From assembly GCA_016700175.1 (NCBI GenBank), contig CP065003.1, positions 2,738,001 to 2,802,000 of the forward strand: DNA of 64,000 bases, in the 5' to 3' direction. Under the pieces are notes generated by a model, which had not been told where the DNA came from, did not search any database, and saw only the letters and a program-made list of their open reading frames with translations. The position numbers were made by a program, and so were the translations under genes. Source of the stretch: Acidobacteriota bacterium (GTDB taxonomy: Bacteria > Acidobacteriota > Blastocatellia > Pyrinomonadales > Pyrinomonadaceae). Shown piece by piece: positions 50,348 to 57,112 of this stretch (position 1 is the stretch's first letter; the number at the start of each line of letters is the position of its first letter).

Positions 50348-51487
50348 TTAGTTGTTCGATGCCTTTTCCATTTCCTCGTGATTCGCTTTTAGCCTGTCAA
50401 GGAGGCTTGCAAAAGGATTGCTAACAACTTTTCGGTTATTCGGTGATTTGAATTTCGCGCCGCAAAACTCGCACGTGTGCTCATTGTGTGGATCAACGGC
50501 CCGCTCAACGTCAAAGTGTTCATTTCTACAGCTAGGACATTCCAAAGTGCAGATAGCATTTCTCAGGAATGGAAGTGACGTTTGTGCCATATAAAATCGA
50601 GCTTGATTTTCATCCATTGTTAGTCCATCAACTTCAACCGAATCAAAAGTATCATCAATGATTCTCTTTCCGCTTTCGCTGTACCCATGTAGGTGAATAC
50701 CGGATTCTTCAAGTTTTGGAGATGTCCAAATTATCGCAGGATTTGAAGCCCATATTTGGAGACCTCTTGGGCACTGCCTTTGGGAAATCTTCAGAGATCT
50801 TTTGGGGCTGACCACGGGTCGTTGAGTTTGAAGATCCCCAAGCAGAGATTTAACTGCCATGGTTGGGTTGCTTACTCCGGACTCTCTATCAAAGAATTCT
50901 CTGCCACAGTTATTGCACTGATGTTTGACATGTTCATTAACCGCAAAGAAATCTTCGTCATGATGGACTGCCTGGCAATGTGAACAGTGCAAGAACTTCA
51001 TATTAACACCAAAAATGACGCTTGCGACATAACTTACAGCGGCTCCTTCTGAAACCTCTAAGACTTGGTCAAACAACCGCGAGTCGTCTTTCACGAACAC
51101 CGTCTTGTACGTCCGATCAATTACCTTAGTCCCCCCTACGATCCTCCGGGCGTGGATATGAATCCCTCTGTCAAACCCCTTGCCGTAGGTATCGTAAATT
51201 GCGGGCAAGGCGCCCCAGACAGCGATCCCGCCTGGGTAATCGCTGAGATTAAGTTCAAGTACTTGGTTGCTCGGAATCGACGGTAGATCCGCTCTTGAAC
51301 ATCTAGTCATTACATTCCCTGCGGTATCCCAAGCGGGAGCGCGATGAACTGAGCACCAATATTTCGGCTGACCATTTCGACGTTTTACTTCAAACTTTAT
51401 TTCGCAATCTTGATTTCGATCCCCTCTTTTCCGAGACGCGATATTCTCATCATTCTTCCCTTGTATTTTGAGTCTCTTCTCCTTCAT
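50348..51487 (-). CDS. Duplicated zinc-ribbon protein at the end of the ubiquitin-like operon
   Basis: This 379-residue protein consists of two homologous modules (~80-210 and ~225-365). Each has a beta-rich part with GIHIHARR / GIHLHGYS and a C-terminal zinc ribbon: CSHCQAVHHDEDFF...HQCNNCGREF in module 1, CPSCRNEHFDVERA...HTCEFCGAKF in module 2. Metal binding by the Cys pairs is likely. I do not recognise a specific family. Its start is 47 bases after the stop of the JAB-E1 gene on the same strand, so it is probably the fourth gene of that operon and may recruit substrate or partner proteins. Confidence 0.7.
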   Translation of the reverse strand: MKEKRLKIQGKNDENIASRKRGDRNQDCEIKFEVKRRNGQPKYWCSVHRAPAWDTAGNVMTRCSRADLPSIPSNQVLELNLSDYPGGIAVWGALPAIYDTYGKGFDRGIHIHARRIVGGTKVIDRTYKTVFVKDDSRLFDQVLEVSEGAAVSYVASVIFGVNMKFLHCSHCQAVHHDEDFFAVNEHVKHQCNNCGREFFDRESGVSNPTMAVKSLLGDLQTQRPVVSPKRSLKISQRQCPRGLQIWASNPAIIWTSPKLEESGIHLHGYSESGKRIIDDTFDSVEVDGLTMDENQARFYMAQTSLPFLRNAICTLECPSCRNEHFDVERAVDPHNEHTCEFCGAKFKSPNNRKVVSNPFASLLDRLKANHEEMEKASNN

Positions 51488-51534
51488 ATGAACACCTCAT
51501 AACTCAACGCGCCATTGAATGACCACAACTCTAC

Positions 51535-52908
51535 CTAGTCTTCTATGCTAGGTAACGGAACACCATCTCCACGACCGAAACGCGTGCCCGACCGTGAACA
51601 CTCCGAGCACTCAGGGTCAACCCGAGGCTGAACGACCCCCTTCTTTCTATTAAGAAAGTGGAAGTGATCGTAGAACAACTCTGAACTTCCTCTAAGATTG
51701 AGAAAATCAAGCAAGAAGGCATTTACGGCATGTGCTGCCGCCACCGCGTTCAGCGTGATCACGCTGGGATTTGGTTCCTCTACTCCGTAGGCTTGTTCTC
51801 TTCTTTCTTCATCAGATTTAGCCTCCAACGCGAGAAGGGTCTGGTCAATCAACTCATTACACCAAAGGCAGCCTTTGCCGGGCCGTACCGGTCTCACTGC
51901 ACTCAACACATCTAGAAGCAACGCGTCTTCATTCTGAAGGATCTTGGCCCCCATCTGTACTCCCGGTATAAAATACTGGTGAACCAAGGCATTGAAGATC
52001 AAACGTGCTCTCATCGAATCGGCAGCAAGGAACAGATAGTCACATCCGATTAAGCTTTTCGCTACTGAGTCTTTTGCTACATCATCAGGGATGACGTTCA
52101 TTTCTGCTGTTTCGTTCGCGTTTCTAATCAAGCGGTGCGCGACGCCAATTTTATGCGTCTTTCCTATTACGTCGGATTGTGTCGAACCAACAATTCGTGA
52201 CACGTTTGATTCTTCCACTGTGTCGTCGTCTACCAAGGTGAATTCTCCAACGCCAAGTCGCGCAACATACTCGGCCACTAAGCTTCCAATTCCTCCGAGG
52301 CCAATAATTCCAACGTGACACCCCCGGAGGACATTCTGTCCAGCAACTCCAAACATCCGAATTTGACGATCGTGTCCATCAAAAGAACCGCCAATACCTT
52401 GGCGGGGGGTCGGAAACATTCTACTGATTGACATTCCCACGACTGAAGCGTCCCACAAAGACAATCTGGTATGGTCAGGAAGCCAAAGATCTATCTGCAT
52501 CGATCGGCGACCACAAACCAATGCTCCGACCGGCATACCATTCGCGATCTGAAGCAGCGCCGGATATCCGCGTACGTGTGAATCAATATCGATTTGGCTG
52601 AATCCTACGCTCTCGTCACTGGGATGATTGTGTACAGCGAGATACACGAGTCGCTCGTCTCTAGCGCGCGTGATATATTTATGGATAAACTGTGGATCAA
52701 GCGCTTTATAACCTATGCTTCCGTCAACGTAATCGTCTCCGTCCACTGCCATGTGGACCTCTCTCGCCGTCAAGATTACTTCGCCATCCCCCTCAGATAA
52801 CCCTGCGAGTATTACAGCGCCGTGTTCATCTCCGTCTCCAGGAAAGAGATGTGCATATAATTCCTCGAATTCAAGATCCGCTATTCTGAAACGGCACTTA
52901 CTATTCAT
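51535..52908 (-). CDS. JAB metalloprotease-E1/ThiF fusion
   Basis: This 457-residue protein has an N-terminal JAB/JAMM domain with HNHP (H93, H95), then S104 and D107 and a candidate catalytic E50. It is fused to an E1/ThiF adenylating domain with the nucleotide loop GLGGIG (203-208), DDD at 227-229 and SNVSR. A zinc site CLWC (347-350) pairs with CSEC (434-437). No cysteine lies between 350 and 434, where the E1 thiolating cysteine would be (EQAYGVEEPNPSV), so it probably makes an acyl-adenylate but not a thioester. It overlaps the E2 gene by 4 bases (ATGA). Confidence 0.85.
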   Translation of the reverse strand: MNSKCRFRIADLEFEELYAHLFPGDGDEHGAVILAGLSEGDGEVILTAREVHMAVDGDDYVDGSIGYKALDPQFIHKYITRARDERLVYLAVHNHPSDESVGFSQIDIDSHVRGYPALLQIANGMPVGALVCGRRSMQIDLWLPDHTRLSLWDASVVGMSISRMFPTPRQGIGGSFDGHDRQIRMFGVAGQNVLRGCHVGIIGLGGIGSLVAEYVARLGVGEFTLVDDDTVEESNVSRIVGSTQSDVIGKTHKIGVAHRLIRNANETAEMNVIPDDVAKDSVAKSLIGCDYLFLAADSMRARLIFNALVHQYFIPGVQMGAKILQNEDALLLDVLSAVRPVRPGKGCLWCNELIDQTLLALEAKSDEERREQAYGVEEPNPSVITLNAVAAAHAVNAFLLDFLNLRGSSELFYDHFHFLNRKKGVVQPRVDPECSECSRSGTRFGRGDGVPLPSIED

Positions 52909-53291
52909 TGGAGTCCCTCCAAAAAATCCAGTATTTTCAGCACCTTTGCCGTGGCTCTTTGAGAACCGCTTTCGGCCGCAGCGTTTCTTCTTGAGATCTG
53001 AATCGCGGGCCTACCTTCAAATTGGTGCCCGGGAGTGACGGGGGCTGTGAAAGCCACACCGTCAACTCGCCTAACGTCTGCTCCCATTAACACCGGATAG
53101 ATGTCCGAATATGGATATTGAGCGGTAATGTGAAATCCGAACCAGGTCTCTTCCGGAGAATATCTCTTTCCAATTACAACAGGTTCCATGATGATTCGAG
53201 CGCCGCCCTGCCCATCGTCTATGACGGAGAAGTTGGCCATTGGAAACTGTTTCCCTAGTTCTTCGATCGCCGCCGAAACTTCAGTTTTCAT
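52905..53291 (-). CDS. E2-like protein without catalytic cysteine
   Basis: This 128-residue protein has an E2/UBC-like pattern: helix, RIIMEPVVIG strand, ETWFGFHITAQYPYSDIYP (compare the YPxxxP loop of E2s), then TPGHQFEGRPAIQISRRN and a C-terminal helix. The whole protein contains no cysteine, so thioester transfer as in a usual E2 is impossible; it may act as an adaptor, or the conserved His could have a role. It is the second gene in the operon, 10 bases after the Ubl-like gene, and its stop overlaps the JAB-E1 start. Confidence 0.65.
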   Translation of the reverse strand: MKTEVSAAIEELGKQFPMANFSVIDDGQGGARIIMEPVVIGKRYSPEETWFGFHITAQYPYSDIYPVLMGADVRRVDGVAFTAPVTPGHQFEGRPAIQISRRNAAAESGSQRATAKVLKILDFLEGLQ

Positions 53292-53301
53292 TGCCTTACT
53301 T

Positions 53302-53565
53302 TTATGAGTTGTCGTCGGGTGCGATCGCGGTAAACTTCATATGTGGTCGTAATCTGACCTCATCTGCGTCACCGATTTTGCGACTTGTACCATTCGGCAG
53401 TTCTTCCATGAGCATAAAATTCTGCTGAATCTGCACCCCTTGTGCGATCGCGGCAGTCTTAATCTCTGAACCAGTTGCCGTCCGCTTTTTCATTTCAACT
53501 TCTTGTTCATTGACGAAAATTCTTACGGGCGGGCGACCGGGAACTTTATCTTTCGTTTCTTTCAT
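53302..53565 (-). CDS. Ubiquitin-like beta-grasp (multiubiquitin family-like) protein
   Basis: This 87-residue protein has a core (PVRIFVNEQEVEMKKRTATGSEIKTAAIAQGVQIQQNFMLMEELPNGTSRKIGDADEVRLRPHMKFTAIAP) matching the multiubiquitin pattern (IxVNxxxVxxxxxxxTGxEIxxxA...fxLxxxxxnGxxxxIxDxdxVxLxxxxxFxxI). The N-terminal 12 residues are extended. It ends DDNS and has no GlyGly, so JAB processing or conjugation would need another mechanism. It is the first gene of the leftward operon; XRE is divergent upstream. Confidence 0.75.
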   Translation of the reverse strand: MKETKDKVPGRPPVRIFVNEQEVEMKKRTATGSEIKTAAIAQGVQIQQNFMLMEELPNGTSRKIGDADEVRLRPHMKFTAIAPDDNS

Positions 53566-53681
53566 ATTTCCTCCTTGCTATACAGGTAGTTAATTGCTAA
53601 CATGCAATTCGCTAAGGTCAATTTACCTAGTGCGAAAGAGAAAGTCAATTCCATTTCAGCAATTTCACGAATGTGTTTATT
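53566..53681. promoter_or_regulatory. Divergent control region of the ubiquitin-like operon and XRE regulator
   Basis: Between the divergent genes lies AATTGC-TAACAT-GCAATT (53592-53609), a perfect 6-bp inverted repeat, flanked by AGGTAGTTAATTG / CAATTTACCT in mirror positions (53584 and 53619). These are good candidates for binding of the XRE regulator encoded to the right. Confidence 0.5.
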
Positions 53682-54038
53682 ATGGTAAGTGAAGACAAAG
53701 GCTTTGACGGAGACGCTTTTTTCCGAGCCCTCGAATCAACTGTGTCTGCAAGATCTATGACTTGGAAAGAAGTCGCTGAGGAAACCGGCGTGAGCGCCTC
53801 GACACTTGCGAGGATGGCTAAGGGTCGTCGTCCAGACTCGCCGAGCTTGGCAGCCCTATCTGCCTGGGCGGGACTGAACCCTTCAGATTTTGTGAATGCT
53901 CCCTTCAAGCAAAGGGACAGGGAGGCAATCGCTCAAATCTCCACCTTACTACGAACTGATCCAAATCTGGATGAGAAGGCGGCGGAAACGGTAGAAGCGA
54001 TTGTGAAGGCGGCTTACGAACGCCTTCGAACTCGTTAG
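53682..54038 (+). CDS. XRE family helix-turn-helix regulator
   Basis: This 118-residue protein has an N-terminal HTH of the Cro/C1 type (SMTWKEVAEETGVSASTLARMAKGRRPDSPSLAALSAWAGLNPSDF) and a C-terminal helix rich in charge that could dimerise (AISTLL...EAIVKAAYERLRTR pattern). ATG 53682 is used; a GTG 3 codons earlier is in frame. It is divergent from the ubiquitin-like operon and overlaps the 3' end of the small charged gene by 4 bases. It likely represses the operon through the palindrome in the spacer. Confidence 0.85.
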   Translation: MVSEDKGFDGDAFFRALESTVSARSMTWKEVAEETGVSASTLARMAKGRRPDSPSLAALSAWAGLNPSDFVNAPFKQRDREAIAQISTLLRTDPNLDEKAAETVEAIVKAAYERLRTR

Positions 54039-54235
54039 TCGTGACTACTTGCTCTATCCTTCAGAACTTCTAATTCTCGATAGCGGCTAATCTCCGCTAG
54101 CTCTTCCCTATGTTCGACCGCCTCAACGATGCGCGGCAGAGTCTCGTCAATTTTCTTGCGAAGCTTAATCGTCTGACTTCGTTTTACAGGCTTCAACCCA
54201 GATATCCGTTCAGAGATCTTTTTTTGCTTGGCCAT
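54035..54235 (-). CDS. Small charged hypothetical protein
   Basis: This 66-residue protein is highly basic at the N-terminus (MAKQKKISERISGLKPVKRSQTIKLRKKID) and helical after (ETLPRIVEAVEHREELAEISRYRELEVLKD). AGGAGAAG provides a good ribosome site upstream. It follows the papain-like peptidase gene after 36 bases on the same strand, suggesting a shared transcript. No family recognised. Confidence 0.55.
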   Translation of the reverse strand: MAKQKKISERISGLKPVKRSQTIKLRKKIDETLPRIVEAVEHREELAEISRYRELEVLKDRASSHD

Positions 54236-54271
54236 TTGACTCTTCTCCTCGGCAATCTAACTCAGAAAAAA

Positions 54272-55750
54272 TCATTTAGTGACGATCGCGCTCAAATTGG
54301 TCTCCATTCTCGGCATCATGGTCATAGCACGTCCGGATAATGGATGCTCATAGAACTTATCCCCTACGTTTACCCCGTCTTCGTCTCTTTCAAACACGAG
54401 CACATTGTCTTTCGAATGAAAGATCCAAAACGGGAGGCGCTCGTGAACACTTGCTGTAGCGTCGATAATAGCACGAGCGCTAACCTGACGGACACCCCAC
54501 TCCGACTCGGTTGCAAGTTCAACCACCCAAATGAACTGGGTAAAACTGACATTCATTAGTATCTCAATCAATTTTGGATCAAAAGCAGATTCCCAGTTCC
54601 TAACAAAACGACGGAGAGCTGAACCCGTAGTTATGAAGTATCTTGCTATAGTCTCTTTTGGCGGAGGGATTTGTAGAAACGAGCCAAAATTGAACAGAAG
54701 CGGGACCAAGCTCTCAACTGCTTGCGGTGGGTAAAAGAGCTTCTCAGGAAACGGAACCAGAAAGGTATCTATATCCTCTGCCGTATAAGTAGCACGCTGA
54801 CCTCTAGTCGGTATCGTTACGTACGGAAGCTGATTATCATCGATGACGATCAGTGAGTCTATCTCATCCCATGCATGCCGGAGTTCTCCAGTACCTGGAG
54901 ATGTGACTTGCCTCCACCGATAACCAACGATCGCTATTGCGTGCCGCTTTTTGTACATGGCCGCAAAAACGGGAAATCCTGAATCTATACAAGCGGCCAA
55001 TTGACGGTAAAAGGACTTGTCATCACGTTTATTGACATCTTTCGCAATACGTAAAGGGAATGTTCCAGCTACTTGAAGAATTCTCTCCGCCTGTTGAATC
55101 TTCAGACCTCGTGAAGGAATAAGACCTCCAGGGTTTCTGGATTCTGCCATCATCGTAATCTCATAAAGGGACTGCTCCCGATAGTCCGGAAATCTCTGGC
55201 TAAAATGTCGAAGCATGGCCCAACAGGCGGCATGCGCACAAATCGAGATATCGATGTGTTGCTCCATCCATGGAAATCCCTGCACAAGCAATGTATATCC
55301 CAGCAAATGAACTTTGTGAGTCGCAGTAATTATTCTCCCTTGCGCTCCCGTCCTTACATCCGCACTAATAACGCTCCGACCGATAGTGTTAATACCAGTT
55401 GGCCGCAGAACCATATAGCCAAAATAATGATCCGTCAGAGCAACATCTGATGAATATGCAGGATCATGAGTTAGTTTTAAGGATTTCGCGTCAAAATCTA
55501 CAGTACCGTCAAAAAAATGAAGCCGAACACAGTCCTTTCTGTACCCCAAGCCCTTCTTAGAATAAAAGTTGTAAAAGGTGCTCCGGTAATCCTTATCAAC
55601 GTAATCCTCTTCGATTAGGATTCCTCTCACCGCTGCCGACAACCCGGCCTCGAGCTTTTTTGCTACTTCGTTTGGAGCAAACTCTGGGGCCAAAGATTTA
55701 TTGAGCTGATTGAGATCTGCTGCGGAGTTGATTCGCAAAAATGTATGCAT
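54272..55750 (-). CDS. Papain-like (C39-type) cysteine peptidase
   Basis: This 492-residue protein has a catalytic domain in its middle: the Cys171 region IDISICAHAACWAMLRHF, His270 (KKRHAIAIVGYRW) and Asp304/305 (SLIVIDDNQLPY). This order and spacing fit the papain/C39-like fold. The N-terminal ~150 and C-terminal ~180 residues are unknown, with no signal peptide or membrane helix. The bacterial ubiquitin-like operon is less than 1 kb away, so a role in removing or processing Ubl conjugates is possible but not shown. The ribosome site is weak. AT-richer codon use matches the island. Confidence 0.65.
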   Translation of the reverse strand: MHTFLRINSAADLNQLNKSLAPEFAPNEVAKKLEAGLSAAVRGILIEEDYVDKDYRSTFYNFYSKKGLGYRKDCVRLHFFDGTVDFDAKSLKLTHDPAYSSDVALTDHYFGYMVLRPTGINTIGRSVISADVRTGAQGRIITATHKVHLLGYTLLVQGFPWMEQHIDISICAHAACWAMLRHFSQRFPDYREQSLYEITMMAESRNPGGLIPSRGLKIQQAERILQVAGTFPLRIAKDVNKRDDKSFYRQLAACIDSGFPVFAAMYKKRHAIAIVGYRWRQVTSPGTGELRHAWDEIDSLIVIDDNQLPYVTIPTRGQRATYTAEDIDTFLVPFPEKLFYPPQAVESLVPLLFNFGSFLQIPPPKETIARYFITTGSALRRFVRNWESAFDPKLIEILMNVSFTQFIWVVELATESEWGVRQVSARAIIDATASVHERLPFWIFHSKDNVLVFERDEDGVNVGDKFYEHPLSGRAMTMMPRMETNLSAIVTK

Positions 55751-56017
55751 CTGATTGGGAGGTTTGAATGGTTTGAACTTACTGCCGGTATCTATTTAGA
55801 TTCCGCGCGCCACATTAGCTATTCTAACCCAGTTCCGTACAAGGTCCTACAATTCTCGCAACATTGCGACAACTCACCCTACTGAGACTGCCCAAAAACT
55901 ACTGTTTTTGGGCACCCTCTGCTAGACTGATGAAAAGCCCGTAAAATCAACCTTTCACAAGGCCGTTTTCGAGAGGGTTTTTGGTCACCGCCAAAATCAG
56001 CTAATTTCGCCTAATTT
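55751..56017. other. Intergenic region with long hairpin upstream of serine recombinase
   Basis: This ~270-base gap contains a perfect 11-bp inverted repeat TGCCCAAAAAC-TACT-GTTTTTGGGCA (55889-55914) and a repeat of CTAATTTCGCCTAATTT just before the recombinase ATG. The hairpin may be a bidirectional terminator or part of a recombination site. No gene is seen. Confidence 0.5.
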
Positions 56018-56593
56018 ATGAAAGTCGGAATCTATACCCGCGTCTCCACCCAGGAGCAGCAAACTCTTCCCCTCCAACTCAAAGATCTCAGGCAATATGC
56101 TAAGCAGAGAAAGTGGAAGATCGAGATCGAAGTAACAGATGTTGCCTCCGGAGCCAAGAAGCGTCCAAAACGTAACGAGCTTCTAAAACTCGCCAAGCAA
56201 AAGAAGATCGATTGTATTCTCGTTTGGCGTCTTGATCGTTTCGGCCGCAGCTTACCGGATCTGATCAATACGTTGAATGAGCTTAGCGCTCTGGATGTTG
56301 GATTTGTCTCTCTGAACGAATCCCTGGATCTCACGACTCCATCAGGACGGGCCATGGCAGGCATGCTCGCTGTCTTTGCGGAATTCGAACGGGAGATCCT
56401 TCGTGAAAGAGTTCGGGCTGGGATTGCCGAGGCAAGAAAGAACGGGAAGAAACACGGTCGACCTGCGACAGCCCGTGCCAAAACCAACCAAATCAAAAAG
56501 CTTCACAAAGAGGGTTTGAATAATTCTGAAATTGCCCGGCGCCTCAAAATCGGGAGATCGTCCGTGATTAGGCTATTGAATTCTTCTTCTTAG
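56018..56593 (+). CDS. Serine recombinase (resolvase/invertase family)
   Basis: This 191-residue recombinase has the catalytic serine at residue 10 (YTRVSTQEQ) and the usual arginine and RLDRFGRSLPDL motifs. A conserved helix (GMLAVFAEFEREILRERVRAGIAEARKNGKKHGRP) leads to a C-terminal HTH (LNNSEIARRLKIGRSSVIRLL). Size and domain order match small resolvases/invertases. Upstream sequence has a hairpin and short direct repeats that could be its crossover sites. It lies at the right side of the accessory region, next to the Rhs locus. Confidence 0.92.
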   Translation: MKVGIYTRVSTQEQQTLPLQLKDLRQYAKQRKWKIEIEVTDVASGAKKRPKRNELLKLAKQKKIDCILVWRLDRFGRSLPDLINTLNELSALDVGFVSLNESLDLTTPSGRAMAGMLAVFAEFEREILRERVRAGIAEARKNGKKHGRPATARAKTNQIKKLHKEGLNNSEIARRLKIGRSSVIRLLNSSS

Positions 56594-56627
56594 CGCACAT
56601 CCGTAATCAATACGTATAGTACTATTA

Positions 56628-57110
56628 TTATTCGTATCTTGGATATACGAAATCATATTCTCCGGCCTGAATCTTGTGGAGGATACTATTCGGAGGGATT
56701 ACACTCCCCTCGTCAGCTTTCCTTCCCTCTGCAGATAGTTCTGCCTCGAACCAAGGCTCTTCGTTAACCCTCCAAACCCTCCAATCCCTTGAGATTTCAA
56801 CTTTTGGACTATCATTGGTACATCTAAAGAGTATGTTGAGATCGCCGACCTCAGGATGATTTCCAATTTTCTCCCAAAAACCTAGTTTAACTCCCCATTT
56901 GACTACGCAGTGAGCATAGAATTCCACTTCACCTTCGACAATCTCATTCAGTTCCGGAGTTCTTCCTTTTTTGTATACCTGTTTGAACACTCTGATTACA
57001 TCGCTGTTTAGTTGAGACATATCATTAGTAATGTACTGCAAATATTTTACTTCCGCTTCGCTGTACTCTGCCTCGAAAATGTCCCCTTTCTTAGTGTAGA
57101 TTCTACCCAT
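56628..57110 (-). CDS. Probable immunity protein for Rhs GIY-YIG toxin
   Basis: This 160-residue soluble protein begins MGRIYTKKGDIFEAEYSEAEVKYLQYI, then a helical stretch with NSDVIRVFKQVYKKGRTPEL and a beta-rich C-terminal half ending GEYDFVYPRYE. It has no signal. Its start is 2 bases after the Rhs stop on the same strand. That is the classic position of the cognate immunity gene for a polymorphic toxin. I do not recognise a named immunity family with confidence, so the role is inferred from position. Confidence 0.65.
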   Translation of the reverse strand: MGRIYTKKGDIFEAEYSEAEVKYLQYITNDMSQLNSDVIRVFKQVYKKGRTPELNEIVEGEVEFYAHCVVKWGVKLGFWEKIGNHPEVGDLNILFRCTNDSPKVEISRDWRVWRVNEEPWFEAELSAEGRKADEGSVIPPNSILHKIQAGEYDFVYPRYE

Positions 57111-57112
57111 GT

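Noticed and set aside
36739..56600. Search for a right-hand attachment site identical to the tRNA-Ala(CGC) 3' end
   Set aside because: The only similar sequence (43719-43791) is inverted and diverges in the acceptor stem. No direct repeat was found by eye, so the island boundary may lie beyond the window.
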